64,000 bases of DNA from Phyllobacterium zundukense (GTDB lineage: Bacteria > Pseudomonadota > Alphaproteobacteria > Rhizobiales > Rhizobiaceae), in contig NZ_CP017940.1 in assembly GCF_002764115.1 (NCBI RefSeq), positions 2,888,501 to 2,952,500 of the forward strand, in the 5' to 3' direction. Positions 1-8,692 of this stretch are shown one piece after another. Numbering within the stretch: position 1 is the stretch's first letter; the number at the start of each line of letters is the position of its first letter. A program made the translations under genes and the position numbers. The notes below the pieces were generated by a model. It was not told where the DNA came from, made no database searches, and was given only the letters and a program-made list of their open reading frames with translations.

Positions 1-2
1 TT

Positions 3-494
3 GAGTGGCGTGCCGATCACATGCGCCCACATCAGGAACTGGTTGAGCAGGCCTTCGGGCTTCAAGATGCCGATCCAGGCATAGACCCGGATCAGAAAGC
101 TGGTCCAGAACGGCAGGATCACCAGCATCAGCAGCGTTGGCCTGATCGTCGCAGGCGCGCGCGCCATGCCATAGGCGATCGGGTAGCCGACGATGAGTGT
201 CAGGACGGTCGAGACGCCCGCGATGAGCAGGCTCGAAAGGTAGGCCTTATAATAGAGCGGATCTTCGACGAGCCAAATGTAATTGTCCCATGCGAACTGG
301 GAGAAGCTGTTCTTGAAGGCCTGCCAGCCAGCCGACAGATCAAACGCCGGGGAATAGGGCGGGATCGCCATCTCCACTTGCGACAACGAAATCTTGAAGA
401 CGATAAAGAAGGGAATGAGAAAGAAGATCAGCAGCCAGAGGTAGGGAACAGCGATTACCAGGCGGCTGGCAATTGACGAGATCAATTTTTGCAT
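3..494 (-). CDS. potH: Putrescine ABC transporter permease PotH, 3' part missing
   Basis: Inner-membrane permease of a polyamine (putrescine-type) ABC transporter; the gene runs off the left edge, so only the first 164 residues are present. My translation starts MQKLISSIASRLVIAVPYLW and shows a first hydrophobic segment at about residues 12-35, a periplasmic stretch containing VEDPLYYKAY, and further membrane segments with the permease-type text ILPFWTSFLIRVYAW, typical of PotB/PotH. It lies 13 nt downstream of potG on the same strand, so it is the third gene of potF-potG-potH, and a PotI gene would be expected beyond the window. Family membership is recognised from sequence; putrescine rather than spermidine as substrate is inferred from the PotF-like binding protein. 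Confidence 0.88.
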   Translation of the reverse strand, partial: MQKLISSIASRLVIAVPYLWLLIFFLIPFFIVFKISLSQVEMAIPPYSPAFDLSAGWQAFKNSFSQFAWDNYIWLVEDPLYYKAYLSSLLIAGVSTVLTLIVGYPIAYGMARAPATIRPTLLMLVILPFWTSFLIRVYAWIGILKPEGLLNQFLMWAHVIGTPL

Positions 495-507
495 CGGCCA
501 ATCCCCC

Positions 508-1653
508 TCACGCGGTCAGAACGATGCCGGCGTCGGTATCGAAATTGACCCAGACCATGTCGTCATAGCCGAGCGGGTCCTCGACGGTGCGAACCGCATT
601 CAGGCTCGCCGCCTTGATGATCCGGCCGCTTTCAAGCTTCACATGGAAAACCGTCATGTCGCCGAAATAGGCGATATCCCACAATTCGCCATGGGCGGAA
701 TTGATCGACGGGTCGGCCGGCTGCTTGCGGCTGACCCGGATTTTCTCCGGACGGATAGCAAAGCCGACCGGTTGGCCGACGGCACAGCTTTTCGAAGCGT
801 CGGTGCGGATGGTGAAGTTTTCCGGTGCGATGGCGATGTCGATCTTGCCATTGGCCACGGCGGCGGCCGTCCCCTCGAACATGTTCACATTGCCGATGAA
901 GTCGGCAACGAATTTCGAGTTGGGTGCTTCATAGACTTCGGCAGGCGTTGCCACCTGCATGACCTTGCCCTTGTCCATGACGGCAATGCGATCGGCCATG
1001 GTCATCGCTTCTTCCTGATCGTGGGTCACCACCACGAATGTCAGGCCGAGCTTCATCTGCAAGTCCATCAGTTCGAACTGGGTTTCCTCGCGCAGCTTCT
1101 TGTCGAGCGCGCCGAGCGGCTCGTCCAGCAGCAGGACCTTCGGGCGCTTTGCCACGGCGCGGGCAAGTGCCACGCGCTGGCGCTGGCCGCCGGAGAGCTG
1201 GTGCGGCTTGCGCTTGGCAAAGCGTTCCAGCTTCACCAGCTTGAGCATTTCGGCAACGCGCGCCTCGATATCACCCTTTGCCATGCCATCCTGCTTGAGG
1301 CCGAAGGCGATGTTGCCCTCGACGGTCATGTGCGGGAACAGCGCATAGGACTGGAACATCATGTTGACAGGGCGCTTGTAGGGCGGGATGCCCCGCATAT
1401 CCTGGCCATCGATGAGGATGCGGCCGGCGGTCGGCTCCTCGAACCCGGCGAGCATGCGCAGCAAGGTGGACTTGCCGCAGCCGGAGGCGCCCAAGAGCGC
1501 AAAGAATTCGCGGTTGTAAATATTCAGGGACAGGTCATCGACGGCGGTAAAATCGGCGAACTTCTTGGTGACGTTCTCGATCGCTATGAAGGGCTTTGCT
1601 TCAGGATCGTTCCAAGGTGCGAATTTACGGCGAAAGCTTCCCAATGACTTCAT
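508..1653 (-). CDS. potG: Putrescine ABC transporter ATP-binding protein PotG
   Basis: Cytoplasmic ATPase that powers polyamine import (381 aa, usual length for PotA/PotG). The Walker A motif GASGCGKS is at about residues 55-62, the Q-loop is in MMFQSYALFPHMTV, the ABC signature is LSGGQRQRVALARA, Walker B is VLLLDEPLGALD and the switch histidine is in VVVTHDQEEAM. The C-terminal third is a TOBE-type regulatory domain (FAIRPEKIRVS). The N-terminal extension of about 20 residues before the ABC core is normal for PotG. It lies between potF, about 70 nt upstream across a strong hairpin, and potH. The hairpin probably lowers its expression relative to the binding protein. Confidence 0.93.
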   Translation of the reverse strand: MKSLGSFRRKFAPWNDPEAKPFIAIENVTKKFADFTAVDDLSLNIYNREFFALLGASGCGKSTLLRMLAGFEEPTAGRILIDGQDMRGIPPYKRPVNMMFQSYALFPHMTVEGNIAFGLKQDGMAKGDIEARVAEMLKLVKLERFAKRKPHQLSGGQRQRVALARAVAKRPKVLLLDEPLGALDKKLREETQFELMDLQMKLGLTFVVVTHDQEEAMTMADRIAVMDKGKVMQVATPAEVYEAPNSKFVADFIGNVNMFEGTAAAVANGKIDIAIAPENFTIRTDASKSCAVGQPVGFAIRPEKIRVSRKQPADPSINSAHGELWDIAYFGDMTVFHVKLESGRIIKAASLNAVRTVEDPLGYDDMVWVNFDTDAGIVLTA

Positions 1654-1682
1654 GATTTGCCCCGGTCTTTTCTGTACATTTT

Positions 1683-1715
1683 AAAAGACCCCGGCATTGG
1701 CTGCCGGGGTCTTTT
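1683..1715 (-). terminator. Intercistronic hairpin between potF and potG
   Basis: A perfect 14-bp stem (1683-1696 pairing with 1702-1715) encloses a 5-nt loop. The arms begin AAAAGACCCCGGCA and end with a T run, so it reads as a rho-independent terminator on either strand. It sits just after the potF stop and before potG. In binding-protein-dependent transporters such a structure usually stabilises the binding-protein mRNA and attenuates the downstream genes; that role is inferred here. Confidence 0.8.
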
Positions 1716-1721
1716 GAAGTT

Positions 1722-2813
1722 TTACTGGCCTGTGACCACTTTCGTCCATAGCCGCGTGACCACGCGCTGCGTTTTCGTGTCATAGGGCGTAACGGTGAAA
1801 AGCTTGCCCAGCACCTCCGGTGTTGGATAGACTGCGGGATTATCGAGGATCGCCTTGTCAATCGAAGCCTGAGATGCCTTGTTACCATTGGCATAGGAAA
1901 CAAAGTCCGTTGCCTTTGCAGCGACCTCCGGCTTCAACAAATAGTTGATGAATTCATGAGCTTCGGCAACGTGCGGTGCGTCAGCCGGGATCGCCATCAC
2001 ATCGAACCACATCTGAGCGCCCTGCGCGGGGATCGCGTAATCAACACTTACACCCGCCTTGGCCTCCTCGGCGCGTCCCTTCGCCTGGAGGATATCGCCG
2101 GAATAGCCCAGAGCGAGACAGATATCGCCGTTGGCCAGGCCATTAATGTATTCGGAAGAGTGGAACTTGCGCACATAGGGACGGATCGACTCGAGCAAAG
2201 CACCAGCCTTGGCCAGTTCATCCGGATCCTTGCTGTCCGGATTGAGGCCGAGATAGGCCAGCGCCGAAGGCATGACGTCGGAAGCGGAATCGAGAATGTG
2301 AATACCGCAATCCTTGAACTTTGCCGCCATTTCCGGCTTGAACAGCACATCCCATGTCGGCTTTTCATCCGAGCCGGTGATTTGCTTCATCTTGTCGACA
2401 TTGTAGCCAAGACCGGTCGTTCCCCACATATAGTCGACAGCATATTGATTGCCGGGATCGTATGTGCTGATCCGCTCATTGATGACGTCCCATGTATTGG
2501 AAAGATTCGGCAGCTTCGACTTGTCGAGCTTCTGGAACACACCGGCCGCGATCTGGCGTTGCAGGAAGGATGCGGTGGGGACCACCACGTCATACCCCGT
2601 ACCGCCGGCAAGCAGCTTCGTTTCAAGGATTTCGTTGGAGTCAAAGGTGTCGTAGACGACCTTGATGCCGGTTTCCTTGGTGAAATCTGCGAGAATGGAA
2701 GGATCGATATAATCCGACCAGTTGTACACGTTGACGACACGCTCCTGAGCCCATGCCGAGGTGGCAAGACCAAGCGCCAGAGTGGCCGTCAATAGAACAG
2801 ACTTTATACCCAT
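1722..2813 (-). CDS. potF: Periplasmic putrescine-binding protein PotF
   Basis: Periplasmic solute-binding protein of the polyamine transporter (363 aa). Residues 1-22 form a Sec signal peptide ending in TSAWA. The mature part starts ERVVNVYNWSDYIDPSILADF, the PotD/PotF hallmark, followed by GIKVVYDTFDSNEILETKLL and the later YAVDYMWGTTGLGYN, which carry polyamine-pocket residues in the family. It is the first gene of potF-potG-potH, with its promoter expected in 2814-2980. The start is the ATG at 2813, directly ahead of the lysine and hydrophobic core of the signal peptide. Putrescine as ligand is inferred from similarity to PotF rather than PotD. Confidence 0.92.
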   Translation of the reverse strand: MGIKSVLLTATLALGLATSAWAQERVVNVYNWSDYIDPSILADFTKETGIKVVYDTFDSNEILETKLLAGGTGYDVVVPTASFLQRQIAAGVFQKLDKSKLPNLSNTWDVINERISTYDPGNQYAVDYMWGTTGLGYNVDKMKQITGSDEKPTWDVLFKPEMAAKFKDCGIHILDSASDVMPSALAYLGLNPDSKDPDELAKAGALLESIRPYVRKFHSSEYINGLANGDICLALGYSGDILQAKGRAEEAKAGVSVDYAIPAQGAQMWFDVMAIPADAPHVAEAHEFINYLLKPEVAAKATDFVSYANGNKASQASIDKAILDNPAVYPTPEVLGKLFTVTPYDTKTQRVVTRLWTKVVTGQ

Positions 2814-2982
2814 TTATGTCTCCATGCTGCCGGCACGTCGTTGCTCGATGATGCCGTGTTCCCGTGGTGGGCCTACCTTTTTAGATTGCGATGACTTCGT
2901 CAACTGGCTTGAAGCAACACCTTCGTCTAAAATTGCGCAAGTGCGAAAATTTTTTGGGTGCAACGCGGCAGCAATGCCGCAA

Positions 2983-3921
2983 CTATCGCGCGACCTGAAC
3001 CCGGCGCTGGCGGCGGTATTCCCAGCCGAGATGGATGAGCAAGGCACACAGGATGATGGCGCCGCCGATGATGGTGCGCGGCGCCGGAACCTCGTTGTGC
3101 AGCAGCCAGACCCAGACCGGTCCAAGCACCGGCTCGAGCGTGCTGATCAACGCGGCAAGCGCGGAAGGAATGAGCCGGGCGCCGCTGACGAAGAGCGCGA
3201 GACCAAGGCCGAGATTGATCGCACCGAGGGCAAAGAGCAGGGCGAAATCGCGCGTGCTTGCGGAAAACTGCCCGGCCATGAGCGAGGCAACGCAGGCGGC
3301 AATGACCACGCCAAGGAAGACCGCCGGCGTCATGCGCAGATGCGCCTTGCGGCGGGTAATGACTGTCGCCGAGGCGAAGGAGATGGCGATGAGCAGCGCC
3401 AGCATGTCACCGATGGGCGAGACCTCGCCATCGAGCGAATCCGAGACCATGATGGCCACACCGGCGATGACCACGGCGATGGCGATCCATGTCGCCGCGC
3501 TCACCCTTTCGCGAAACAGCACCCACGAGATCAGAGCCGCGAGTAGCGGCACGCCCGCCTGCAGCAGCAGTACATTGGCGACGGTCGTATAGGACAGCGC
3601 GATGATGAAAGATGATGAGGCAGTGGCGAAGCAGATGGCGACGCCGAGACCAGCCAGTCCCATATGCTGGAAGAGACGCCATGTGCCGCGCGGCCCGTCA
3701 CGCGCCAGCATGAAGCACAGGAGAAACAGCGCGGCAAAGAATGAGCGCCAGAAGACGACGGTCCAGTTGTCGCTGACCTCGAGGAAGCGCGTCAGGGCGC
3801 CGCCGGTGCTCCAGGCGATCGCCGCGCCTGCCACCAGCAGGCAGCCGATCGCGGCCTCCGAAGAACTTTTGACGGGATCGGGCCCGGTAACGGGCGGCAG
3901 GGGAACGGCTGAGACACTCAT
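2983..3921 (-). CDS. DMT-superfamily (EamA) inner-membrane transporter
   Basis: A 312-aa drug/metabolite transporter with two EamA repeats and about ten membrane segments. The first repeat begins AAIGCLLVAGAAIAWSTGGALTRFL; the second begins IGDMLALLIAISFASATVITRRKA and ends GPVWVWLLHNEVPAPRTIIGGAIILCALLIHLG, the typical closing signature. Members export small metabolites such as amino acids or nucleosides; the substrate cannot be read from sequence. I chose the ATG at 3921 (MSVSAVPLPP) over the in-frame ATG 24 nt upstream, because the extra residues (MQAWHCAR) look non-native. It is transcribed toward potF and appears monocistronic. Confidence 0.85.
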   Translation of the reverse strand: MSVSAVPLPPVTGPDPVKSSSEAAIGCLLVAGAAIAWSTGGALTRFLEVSDNWTVVFWRSFFAALFLLCFMLARDGPRGTWRLFQHMGLAGLGVAICFATASSSFIIALSYTTVANVLLLQAGVPLLAALISWVLFRERVSAATWIAIAVVIAGVAIMVSDSLDGEVSPIGDMLALLIAISFASATVITRRKAHLRMTPAVFLGVVIAACVASLMAGQFSASTRDFALLFALGAINLGLGLALFVSGARLIPSALAALISTLEPVLGPVWVWLLHNEVPAPRTIIGGAIILCALLIHLGWEYRRQRRVQVAR

Positions 3922-4002
3922 GCGCGCACAATGCCAAGCCTGCATACAAGGTCAAGACCGGAACGCGACCAGACATTGTCGGTTTCACGCCACGAATGGC
4001 GA

Positions 4003-4158
4003 TCACCACAGCATCAGTCCTTTAATACGCGCAATCCATTTTCGAAACGAGCCGGATCCGAAGCCAAACTGCGTGTAAAATTCATCCTCGGTCAACTTGC
4101 GCGGGTGACGACCCGCGATCTGCTGATGCGCGAGCGCCCAGACGAGATAGGTATCCAT
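4003..4158 (-). CDS. Small 51-aa protein of unknown function
   Basis: A short ORF divergent from the LysR gene. The product begins MDTYLVWALAHQQIAGRHPR and continues with KLTEDEFYTQFGFGSGSFRK, ending in a tryptophan after GLML. A GGAG lies 6 nt before the ATG. The composition (an aromatic N-terminus, a basic centre with a helix-forming KLTEDEF stretch, then RKWIARIKG) looks protein-like rather than random, and its codons match neighbouring genes. The divergent arrangement about 100 nt from a LysR gene suggests it may be a target of that regulator. I do not recognise a domain. It could be an unknown regulatory peptide or a chance ORF. Confidence 0.5.
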   Translation of the reverse strand: MDTYLVWALAHQQIAGRHPRKLTEDEFYTQFGFGSGSFRKWIARIKGLMLW

Positions 4159-4254
4159 ATTTATCTCCACCGAAAAACAACTTGCAGGAGATCGTTAAAT
4201 TGAGCAGAATTTTCACGAGTTTCTACAGACTTGGCTGAAACATGTTTTTCAAAA

Positions 4255-5124
4255 ATGAAAAATGATAATTGGGATGATCTGAAATTCTTCCTGCATGTCG
4301 CGCGCGAAGGCGGCTTGACTGGCGCGTCGGAGAAAACCGGCATCAGCCCGGCGACAATCGGCCGGCGCGTGCTGGCGCTGGAACGGCAGATCGGGCGCAA
4401 TCTCTTCGTGCGGCGGCAGACGGGCTATTCGCTGACCAAGGATGGCCAGTCATTGCTGTCGCATGTCGTCGAGATGAACGAGGTGGCCCAGTCGATCGAC
4501 GCCTGGAATGAGGACGTTTATGAGTTGCCGGCAGTGCGGATTTCAGCGGGAAGCTGGATGTCGCATTTCATGGCGACCAATCTGGACCAGCTGTGGACAC
4601 CGGACGATCGCTTCCGCATCTGCTTCAAGACGGCGGAAATCCGGCTCGACCTCGTGCATCGCGAAGCCGATATCGGCATTCGCAACCGTTTTCCGGAGAG
4701 CGAAAATCTGGCCGCACGGTCCGTCGGCGATGTCGCCTACGCACCCTACTGCGCCAGCCACTTCAACATGGTACGCGATTGCAACTGGGTGGGCATCGGG
4801 GCCGATGACGCCATCACTCCGTCCGCACGCTGGCTACTGGCGCAAAAGGATCTGTGGGTGACGATCTGGGCCAACACGCCGCGCATGCTGCACGACCTTT
4901 TGCGCAGTGGGGCGGGACGCGGCGTGCTGCCCTGCTTTGTCGGCGATGCCGATCCGGCACTGCTGCGCGCCGGGGACGAGATCAAGGATCTCTACCACCG
5001 GCAATGGCTGGTCATGCACAATGACGACCGGCATCGTCCGGAAATCCGGACGCTGGTCGAGCGGCTGGCGCAGCTCATCGAAAAGCAGCAGCCGCTGTTT
5101 CGCGGACAGAGGCCGCGGGTGTGA
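4255..5124 (+). CDS. LysR-family transcriptional regulator
   Basis: A 289-aa DNA-binding regulator. The N-terminal winged HTH covers about residues 1-65 (WDDLKFFLHVAREGGLTGAS, then ISPATIGRRVLALERQIGRNLFVRRQTGYSLTKDG). The rest is a LysR-type effector-binding domain, somewhat divergent (IRLDLVHREADIGIR is the typical strand and turn). An in-frame ATG 24 nt upstream is possible, but the start at 4255 (MKNDNWDDLKFF) places the HTH at the standard distance. It diverges from the 51-aa ORF and from the DMT transporter beyond it, so one of these is a likely target. The effector is unknown. Confidence 0.85.
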   Translation: MKNDNWDDLKFFLHVAREGGLTGASEKTGISPATIGRRVLALERQIGRNLFVRRQTGYSLTKDGQSLLSHVVEMNEVAQSIDAWNEDVYELPAVRISAGSWMSHFMATNLDQLWTPDDRFRICFKTAEIRLDLVHREADIGIRNRFPESENLAARSVGDVAYAPYCASHFNMVRDCNWVGIGADDAITPSARWLLAQKDLWVTIWANTPRMLHDLLRSGAGRGVLPCFVGDADPALLRAGDEIKDLYHRQWLVMHNDDRHRPEIRTLVERLAQLIEKQQPLFRGQRPRV

Positions 5125-5148
5125 TCAGTTTGCGCCGTTCCAGGCATA

Positions 5149-6591
5149 CTACTGAAAATCGAACGCGCTCAGCCCCGTCACCATTTCATCCAGCCCCAGC
5201 GGACGCGTTACCGGCGGTTCGGCGCGGGAGAGGCAGGCCGAGCGCTCGCACAGGCGGCAGGCCGGGCCGACCGGCGTTACGCCGACGAACTTGCCGAGCG
5301 GCGGGGCGCTGATGCTCCGGTTGCCGAGCGCGCTGCCATAGACCGTCTGGTCGGCATATTCGATGTCGCAGCCAAGAAGGATCGCCGTGCGGCGCGGGCG
5401 CTCGTTGAAGGCGCCCTGCGGTCCTTCCAGCGTGCGGGCGATGGTGAGGAATTCGGCGCCATCCGGCATCTCGACAGCCTCGACGAGGATCTGGCCGGGC
5501 TGGGCGAAGGCGGCGTGAATGGGAAGCTTCGGGCAATCGCCACCAAAGCGCGACTGCGGATAGCCCTGCGCCCCTGCCCGGCGGAAACGATTGCCCGCAT
5601 GGTCGACCTCCAGCATGAAGAACGGAATGTCATTCTTGCCGGTAAGGGTGGTCAGGCGATTGGCCGCTTGTTCGAAGGATACGTTGAAGCGGGAGCGCAA
5701 CACATCGATATCGTAGCGCGCGCGCCCCGCGGCCGTCTGGAACGCCTGCCAGGGCATCATCAGCGCGTGGGCGGCGTAGCGCCCAAGCTCGAAGCGGGCG
5801 ATGCGCCGCGCCTCGTCGGAGGAGAGTTTCAGGTCCTGGATTTCTGCGGCGATGACCACCTGCATGCGCATGAGCGCGGCTTCCATCGCCACTTCGCGCA
5901 GCTGGTCGAAGGGCGACAGCCGCTCGGAGATGAACAGGCGCTGCGAATGGCGATCATAGCGCCGCCGCCAGTTCGGCATGGTCGCAACCGGCAGGATGCG
6001 CACCGATATGCCGTGCTCAGCTTTAAGCCAAGCTTTGAGCGCGCCCATCAGATCGTCGCCGGGCTTGATCAGGCTGGTGAAACTGTCGACCTCGCCTTCG
6101 ATGCGGGGGAAATGGTTGGCACGGCGCTCCAGCACCTCGCGCACCTCGTTCAGCGGCAGGCGCGTGGCGGATAGGGATGGCGCCCTTCCATCCTTGGCCA
6201 GGAGTTCTGACAGGTCGGAAAGCCGTTCGAGCGATTCGCGATAGGCGCGATAGAGCTTGATGATGCCGGTGGCGGCATTGGGTGCGGCATCGCTGATCTC
6301 GATGAGTTCCTGATCCCCCGGCAATTCGCCATTGAGCAGCGGATCGGAAAACACTTCCTTGAGCGCCGCCATGGAAGAGCCGGTCTCCATCTGCAGCGTG
6401 TCGAGCTCGATCTTGTAGGTGGAGGACAGTTTCAGCAGCAGCTGTACGGTCAGCGGCCGCTGGTTGCGCTCGATCAGGTTGAGATAGGATGGCGAAATGC
6501 CGAGCGCCTCGGCCATCGCGGTCTGGGTCAGGCCGCGTTCGTTGCGGATGCGCCTGATGCGCGGACCTGCGAAAATCTTTCCTTCAGCCAT
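5149..6591 (-). CDS. ScfR/RamB-type XRE regulator of acyl-CoA and glyoxylate metabolism
   Basis: A 480-aa regulator of the short-chain fatty acyl regulator family. It has a Cro/CI-type HTH at about residues 8-65 (IRRIRNERGLTQTAMAEALGISPSYLNLIERNQRPLT), a middle IrrE-like part (residues ~160-310), and a C-terminal domain with a cysteine cluster, ACRLCERSAC, near residue 450. RamB of Corynebacterium, which controls isocitrate lyase, belongs to this family. Here the gene diverges directly from aceA, strongly suggesting that it controls aceA. The cysteines may bind a metal or sense redox state; acyl-CoA binding is a family expectation, not seen in sequence. Confidence 0.9.
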   Translation of the reverse strand: MAEGKIFAGPRIRRIRNERGLTQTAMAEALGISPSYLNLIERNQRPLTVQLLLKLSSTYKIELDTLQMETGSSMAALKEVFSDPLLNGELPGDQELIEISDAAPNAATGIIKLYRAYRESLERLSDLSELLAKDGRAPSLSATRLPLNEVREVLERRANHFPRIEGEVDSFTSLIKPGDDLMGALKAWLKAEHGISVRILPVATMPNWRRRYDRHSQRLFISERLSPFDQLREVAMEAALMRMQVVIAAEIQDLKLSSDEARRIARFELGRYAAHALMMPWQAFQTAAGRARYDIDVLRSRFNVSFEQAANRLTTLTGKNDIPFFMLEVDHAGNRFRRAGAQGYPQSRFGGDCPKLPIHAAFAQPGQILVEAVEMPDGAEFLTIARTLEGPQGAFNERPRRTAILLGCDIEYADQTVYGSALGNRSISAPPLGKFVGVTPVGPACRLCERSACLSRAEPPVTRPLGLDEMVTGLSAFDFQ

Positions 6592-6615
6592 GGCACCCCA
6601 CTATTGCCGGCGTCG

Positions 6616-6750
6616 CTGCTGTGCGTGGTTCGACAGGCTCACCATTAGGGTGGTCGAGAGTTGCAGGGAGCCACGCTCTGCAATGTTCCCTATTGGCATT
6701 GCTGTCCATCCACATCCCTCATGGTGAGCCTGTCGAACCACGTACAGCGG
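6616..6750. repeat. Dispersed palindromic repeat with long inverted arms
   Basis: Inverted arms at 6619-6645 and 6721-6747 match over 27 positions with one G.T pair; the core is GTGGTTCGACAGGCTCACCA and its complement. The 75-nt interior contains CTCTGCAATG and CATTGCTG pieces that also look partly complementary. I recall the TTCGACAGGCTCACCAT core as a common intergenic palindrome in alphaproteobacterial genomes; copy number here cannot be checked. It lies in the divergent scfR-aceA region, next to the scfR start and away from the aceA-proximal AT-rich promoter. Confidence 0.75.
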
Positions 6751-6985
6751 TATTGCAGCTGTGACAAGATTTACACAAAATTCTCAAAATCTTAATATTA
6801 CAATCTTTACAACTTTACAATCGCGATTTGTCAAACGCCTGACAGCATAACTCGATAAAATCGCACAAAACCGCGATATTTCTGGAATATATCGCGCTGC
6901 AATGTAAATTTCGTCATATCAACGCAGCCGTCAAACTCCCTATCAGGCAGGCTGCTGCGGGACAAAACTCTTTGTGGAGACAACA
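6751..6985 (+). promoter_or_regulatory. Divergent control region of aceA and the ScfR regulator
   Basis: About 235 nt of AT-rich sequence between the palindromic repeat and aceA. It contains repeated TTTACA/TTTACAA pieces (ACAAGATTTACACAAAATTC, ACAATCTTTACAACTTTACA) and CGCGATTTGTC / CGCGATATTT segments, plausible binding sites for the divergent regulator. The Shine-Dalgarno for aceA is the GGAG at 6975-6979. Individual promoter elements cannot be assigned with confidence. Confidence 0.45.
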
Positions 6986-8275
6986 ATGACTGATTTTTAC
7001 AACCTCGTACCAAACGCACCGGAGGGCCGCTATGATGGTATCGAACGCCCCTATACACCTGACGATGTCAAGCGACTGCGAGGCTCGGTTCAGATCAAAT
7101 ATACTCTCGCTGAGAACGGTGCCAACCGGCTCTGGAAGCTCATCCACGAAGATGGTTTCGTCAATGCGCTGGGCGCTCTCTCGGGCAACCAGGCTATGCA
7201 GATGGTTCGCGCAGGCCTCAAGGCAATCTATCTTTCCGGATGGCAGGTTGCTGCAGACGCAAACACAGCTTCAGCCATGTATCCTGACCAGTCGCTCTAC
7301 CCGGCCAATGCCGCGCCGGAACTGGCCAAGCGCATAAACAAGACGCTGCAGCGCGCCGACCAGATCGAGACGGCGGAGGGCAAGGGCCTTTCGGTCGACA
7401 CCTGGTTCGCGCCCATCGTTGCCGATGCTGAAGCAGGATTTGGCGGACCGCTCAACGCCTTCGAGATCATGAAGGCCTTCATCGAAGCAGGCGCTGCCGG
7501 CGTTCACTATGAAGACCAGCTCGCTTCGGAAAAGAAGTGCGGCCATCTGGGCGGCAAGGTGCTGATCCCGACGGCGGCGCATATCCGCAACCTGAATGCC
7601 GCGCGGCTTGCCGCCGACGTCATGGGAACGCCGACACTGGTCATCGCCCGCACCGACGCGGAGGCCGCCAAGCTTCTGACATCGGATATCGACGAGCGGG
7701 ACCAGCCCTTCGTCGATTACGATGCGGGCCGGACGACGGAAGGCTTCTACCAGGTCAAGAACGGCCTTGAGTCCTGTATTGCCCGGGCTATCGCCTATGC
7801 ACCGCATGCGGATCTGATCTGGTGCGAGACATCGAAGCCGGATCTCGAACAGGCCAGGCGCTTTGCCGAAGGCGTGCGTAAAGAGCATCCGGACAAGCTG
7901 CTCGCCTATAATTGCTCGCCTTCCTTCAACTGGAAGAAGCATCTGGATGAGGCGACGATCGCCAAGTTCCAGCGGGAGCTCGGTGCGATGGGCTACAAGT
8001 TCCAGTTTATCACGCTGGCCGGGTTCCATCAGCTCAACTTCGGCATGTTCGAGCTGGCACGCGGCTACAAGGAACGGCAGATGTCGGCCTATTCGGAACT
8101 GCAGGAGGCGGAATTCGCCGCCGAGGTCAATGGCTACACCGCGACCAAGCATCAGCGCGAAGTCGGTACCGGCTATTTCGACGCGGTTTCGCTGGCAATC
8201 ACCGGCGGCCAGTCATCGACGACGGCGATGAAGGAATCGACCGAGACGGACCAGTTCCGCCCGGCTGCAGAGTAA
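6986..8275 (+). CDS. aceA: Isocitrate lyase
   Basis: Glyoxylate-shunt enzyme cleaving isocitrate to glyoxylate and succinate, cytoplasmic tetramer (429 aa, standard bacterial length). Clear family motifs are the [10 protein letters not shown] stretch, DAEAGFGG at about residues 148-154, [23 protein letters not shown] with the catalytic cysteine in KKCGH (about residue 185), and [13 protein letters not shown]. The ATG at 6986 follows a GGAG and gives [12 protein letters not shown]; the in-frame GTG 12 nt upstream lacks a ribosome-binding site. It is divergent from the ScfR-type regulator and is followed by a hairpin (8291-8315) and a 77-aa gene that may be cotranscribed. Confidence 0.97.
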   Translation: MTDFYNLVPNAPEGRYDGIERPYTPDDVKRLRGSVQIKYTLAENGANRLWKLIHEDGFVNALGALSGNQAMQMVRAGLKAIYLSGWQVAADANTASAMYPDQSLYPANAAPELAKRINKTLQRADQIETAEGKGLSVDTWFAPIVADAEAGFGGPLNAFEIMKAFIEAGAAGVHYEDQLASEKKCGHLGGKVLIPTAAHIRNLNAARLAADVMGTPTLVIARTDAEAAKLLTSDIDERDQPFVDYDAGRTTEGFYQVKNGLESCIARAIAYAPHADLIWCETSKPDLEQARRFAEGVRKEHPDKLLAYNCSPSFNWKKHLDEATIAKFQRELGAMGYKFQFITLAGFHQLNFGMFELARGYKERQMSAYSELQEAEFAAEVNGYTATKHQREVGTGYFDAVSLAITGGQSSTTAMKESTETDQFRPAAE

Positions 8276-8372
8276 CCACCAATCAGGACTGGCGGCACGG
8301 CCCATATCTGCCGCCGGTCAACCCGGACGATCAAAGGATCGTTCGCTGCAACGCCAAAAAAAGGAGAAGATC

Positions 8373-8606
8373 ATGGCACCGCAGACACGCGTTAAGGAAC
8401 GGGCCGAGGAGCAATCATCGGCCATGAATACAGACCAGCAGGCTGTCATTCGCATGGTCGCCAATGACCTGCATCGCCTCAACCAATCCGTGATGAAGGC
8501 GGTTGACGCCGGCGTGTCCGTGGAACTGGTCCGCTCCGCCCGCCATCATGGCGGAGACGGCAACTGGGGCGATCTTCTGATCCCCGTCGTCGTTACCAGG
8601 CAATAA
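8373..8606 (+). CDS. 77-aa protein downstream of aceA, unknown function
   Basis: A small cytoplasmic protein with a strong Shine-Dalgarno (AAGGAGAAGATC) before its ATG and a terminator about 55 nt downstream. The N-terminus is charged (APQTRVKERAEEQS) and is followed by a helical part, QAVIRMVANDLHRLNQSVMKAVDAGVSVELVR, then HHGGDGNWGDLLIPVVV. It lies about 100 nt after aceA on the same strand, so a role linked to glyoxylate or stress metabolism is possible but unproven. I recognise no named domain. The good ribosome-binding site, codon use and terminator argue that it is a real gene. Confidence 0.75.
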   Translation: MAPQTRVKERAEEQSSAMNTDQQAVIRMVANDLHRLNQSVMKAVDAGVSVELVRSARHHGGDGNWGDLLIPVVVTRQ

Positions 8607-8661
8607 GCTCATCCGTGGCCTTCTCTGGCTTCGGTCTGGGGCCAGCACGGAGAGCAGAGAG

Positions 8662-8692
8662 CCGCCCGCAAGCGATTGCGGGCGGTTTCTTG
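8662..8692 (+). terminator. Rho-independent terminator after the 77-aa gene
   Basis: A perfect 10-bp stem CCGCCCGCAA / TTGCGGGCGG (8662-8671 with 8676-8685) with a GCGA loop is followed by TTTCTTGC. It closes the aceA and small-gene unit. Confidence 0.85.

Noticed and set aside
643..1647. Long plus-strand open frame opposite potG
   Set aside because: It mirrors a clear ABC ATPase gene; the open frame is a by-product of GC-rich codon use and has no protein-like motifs.
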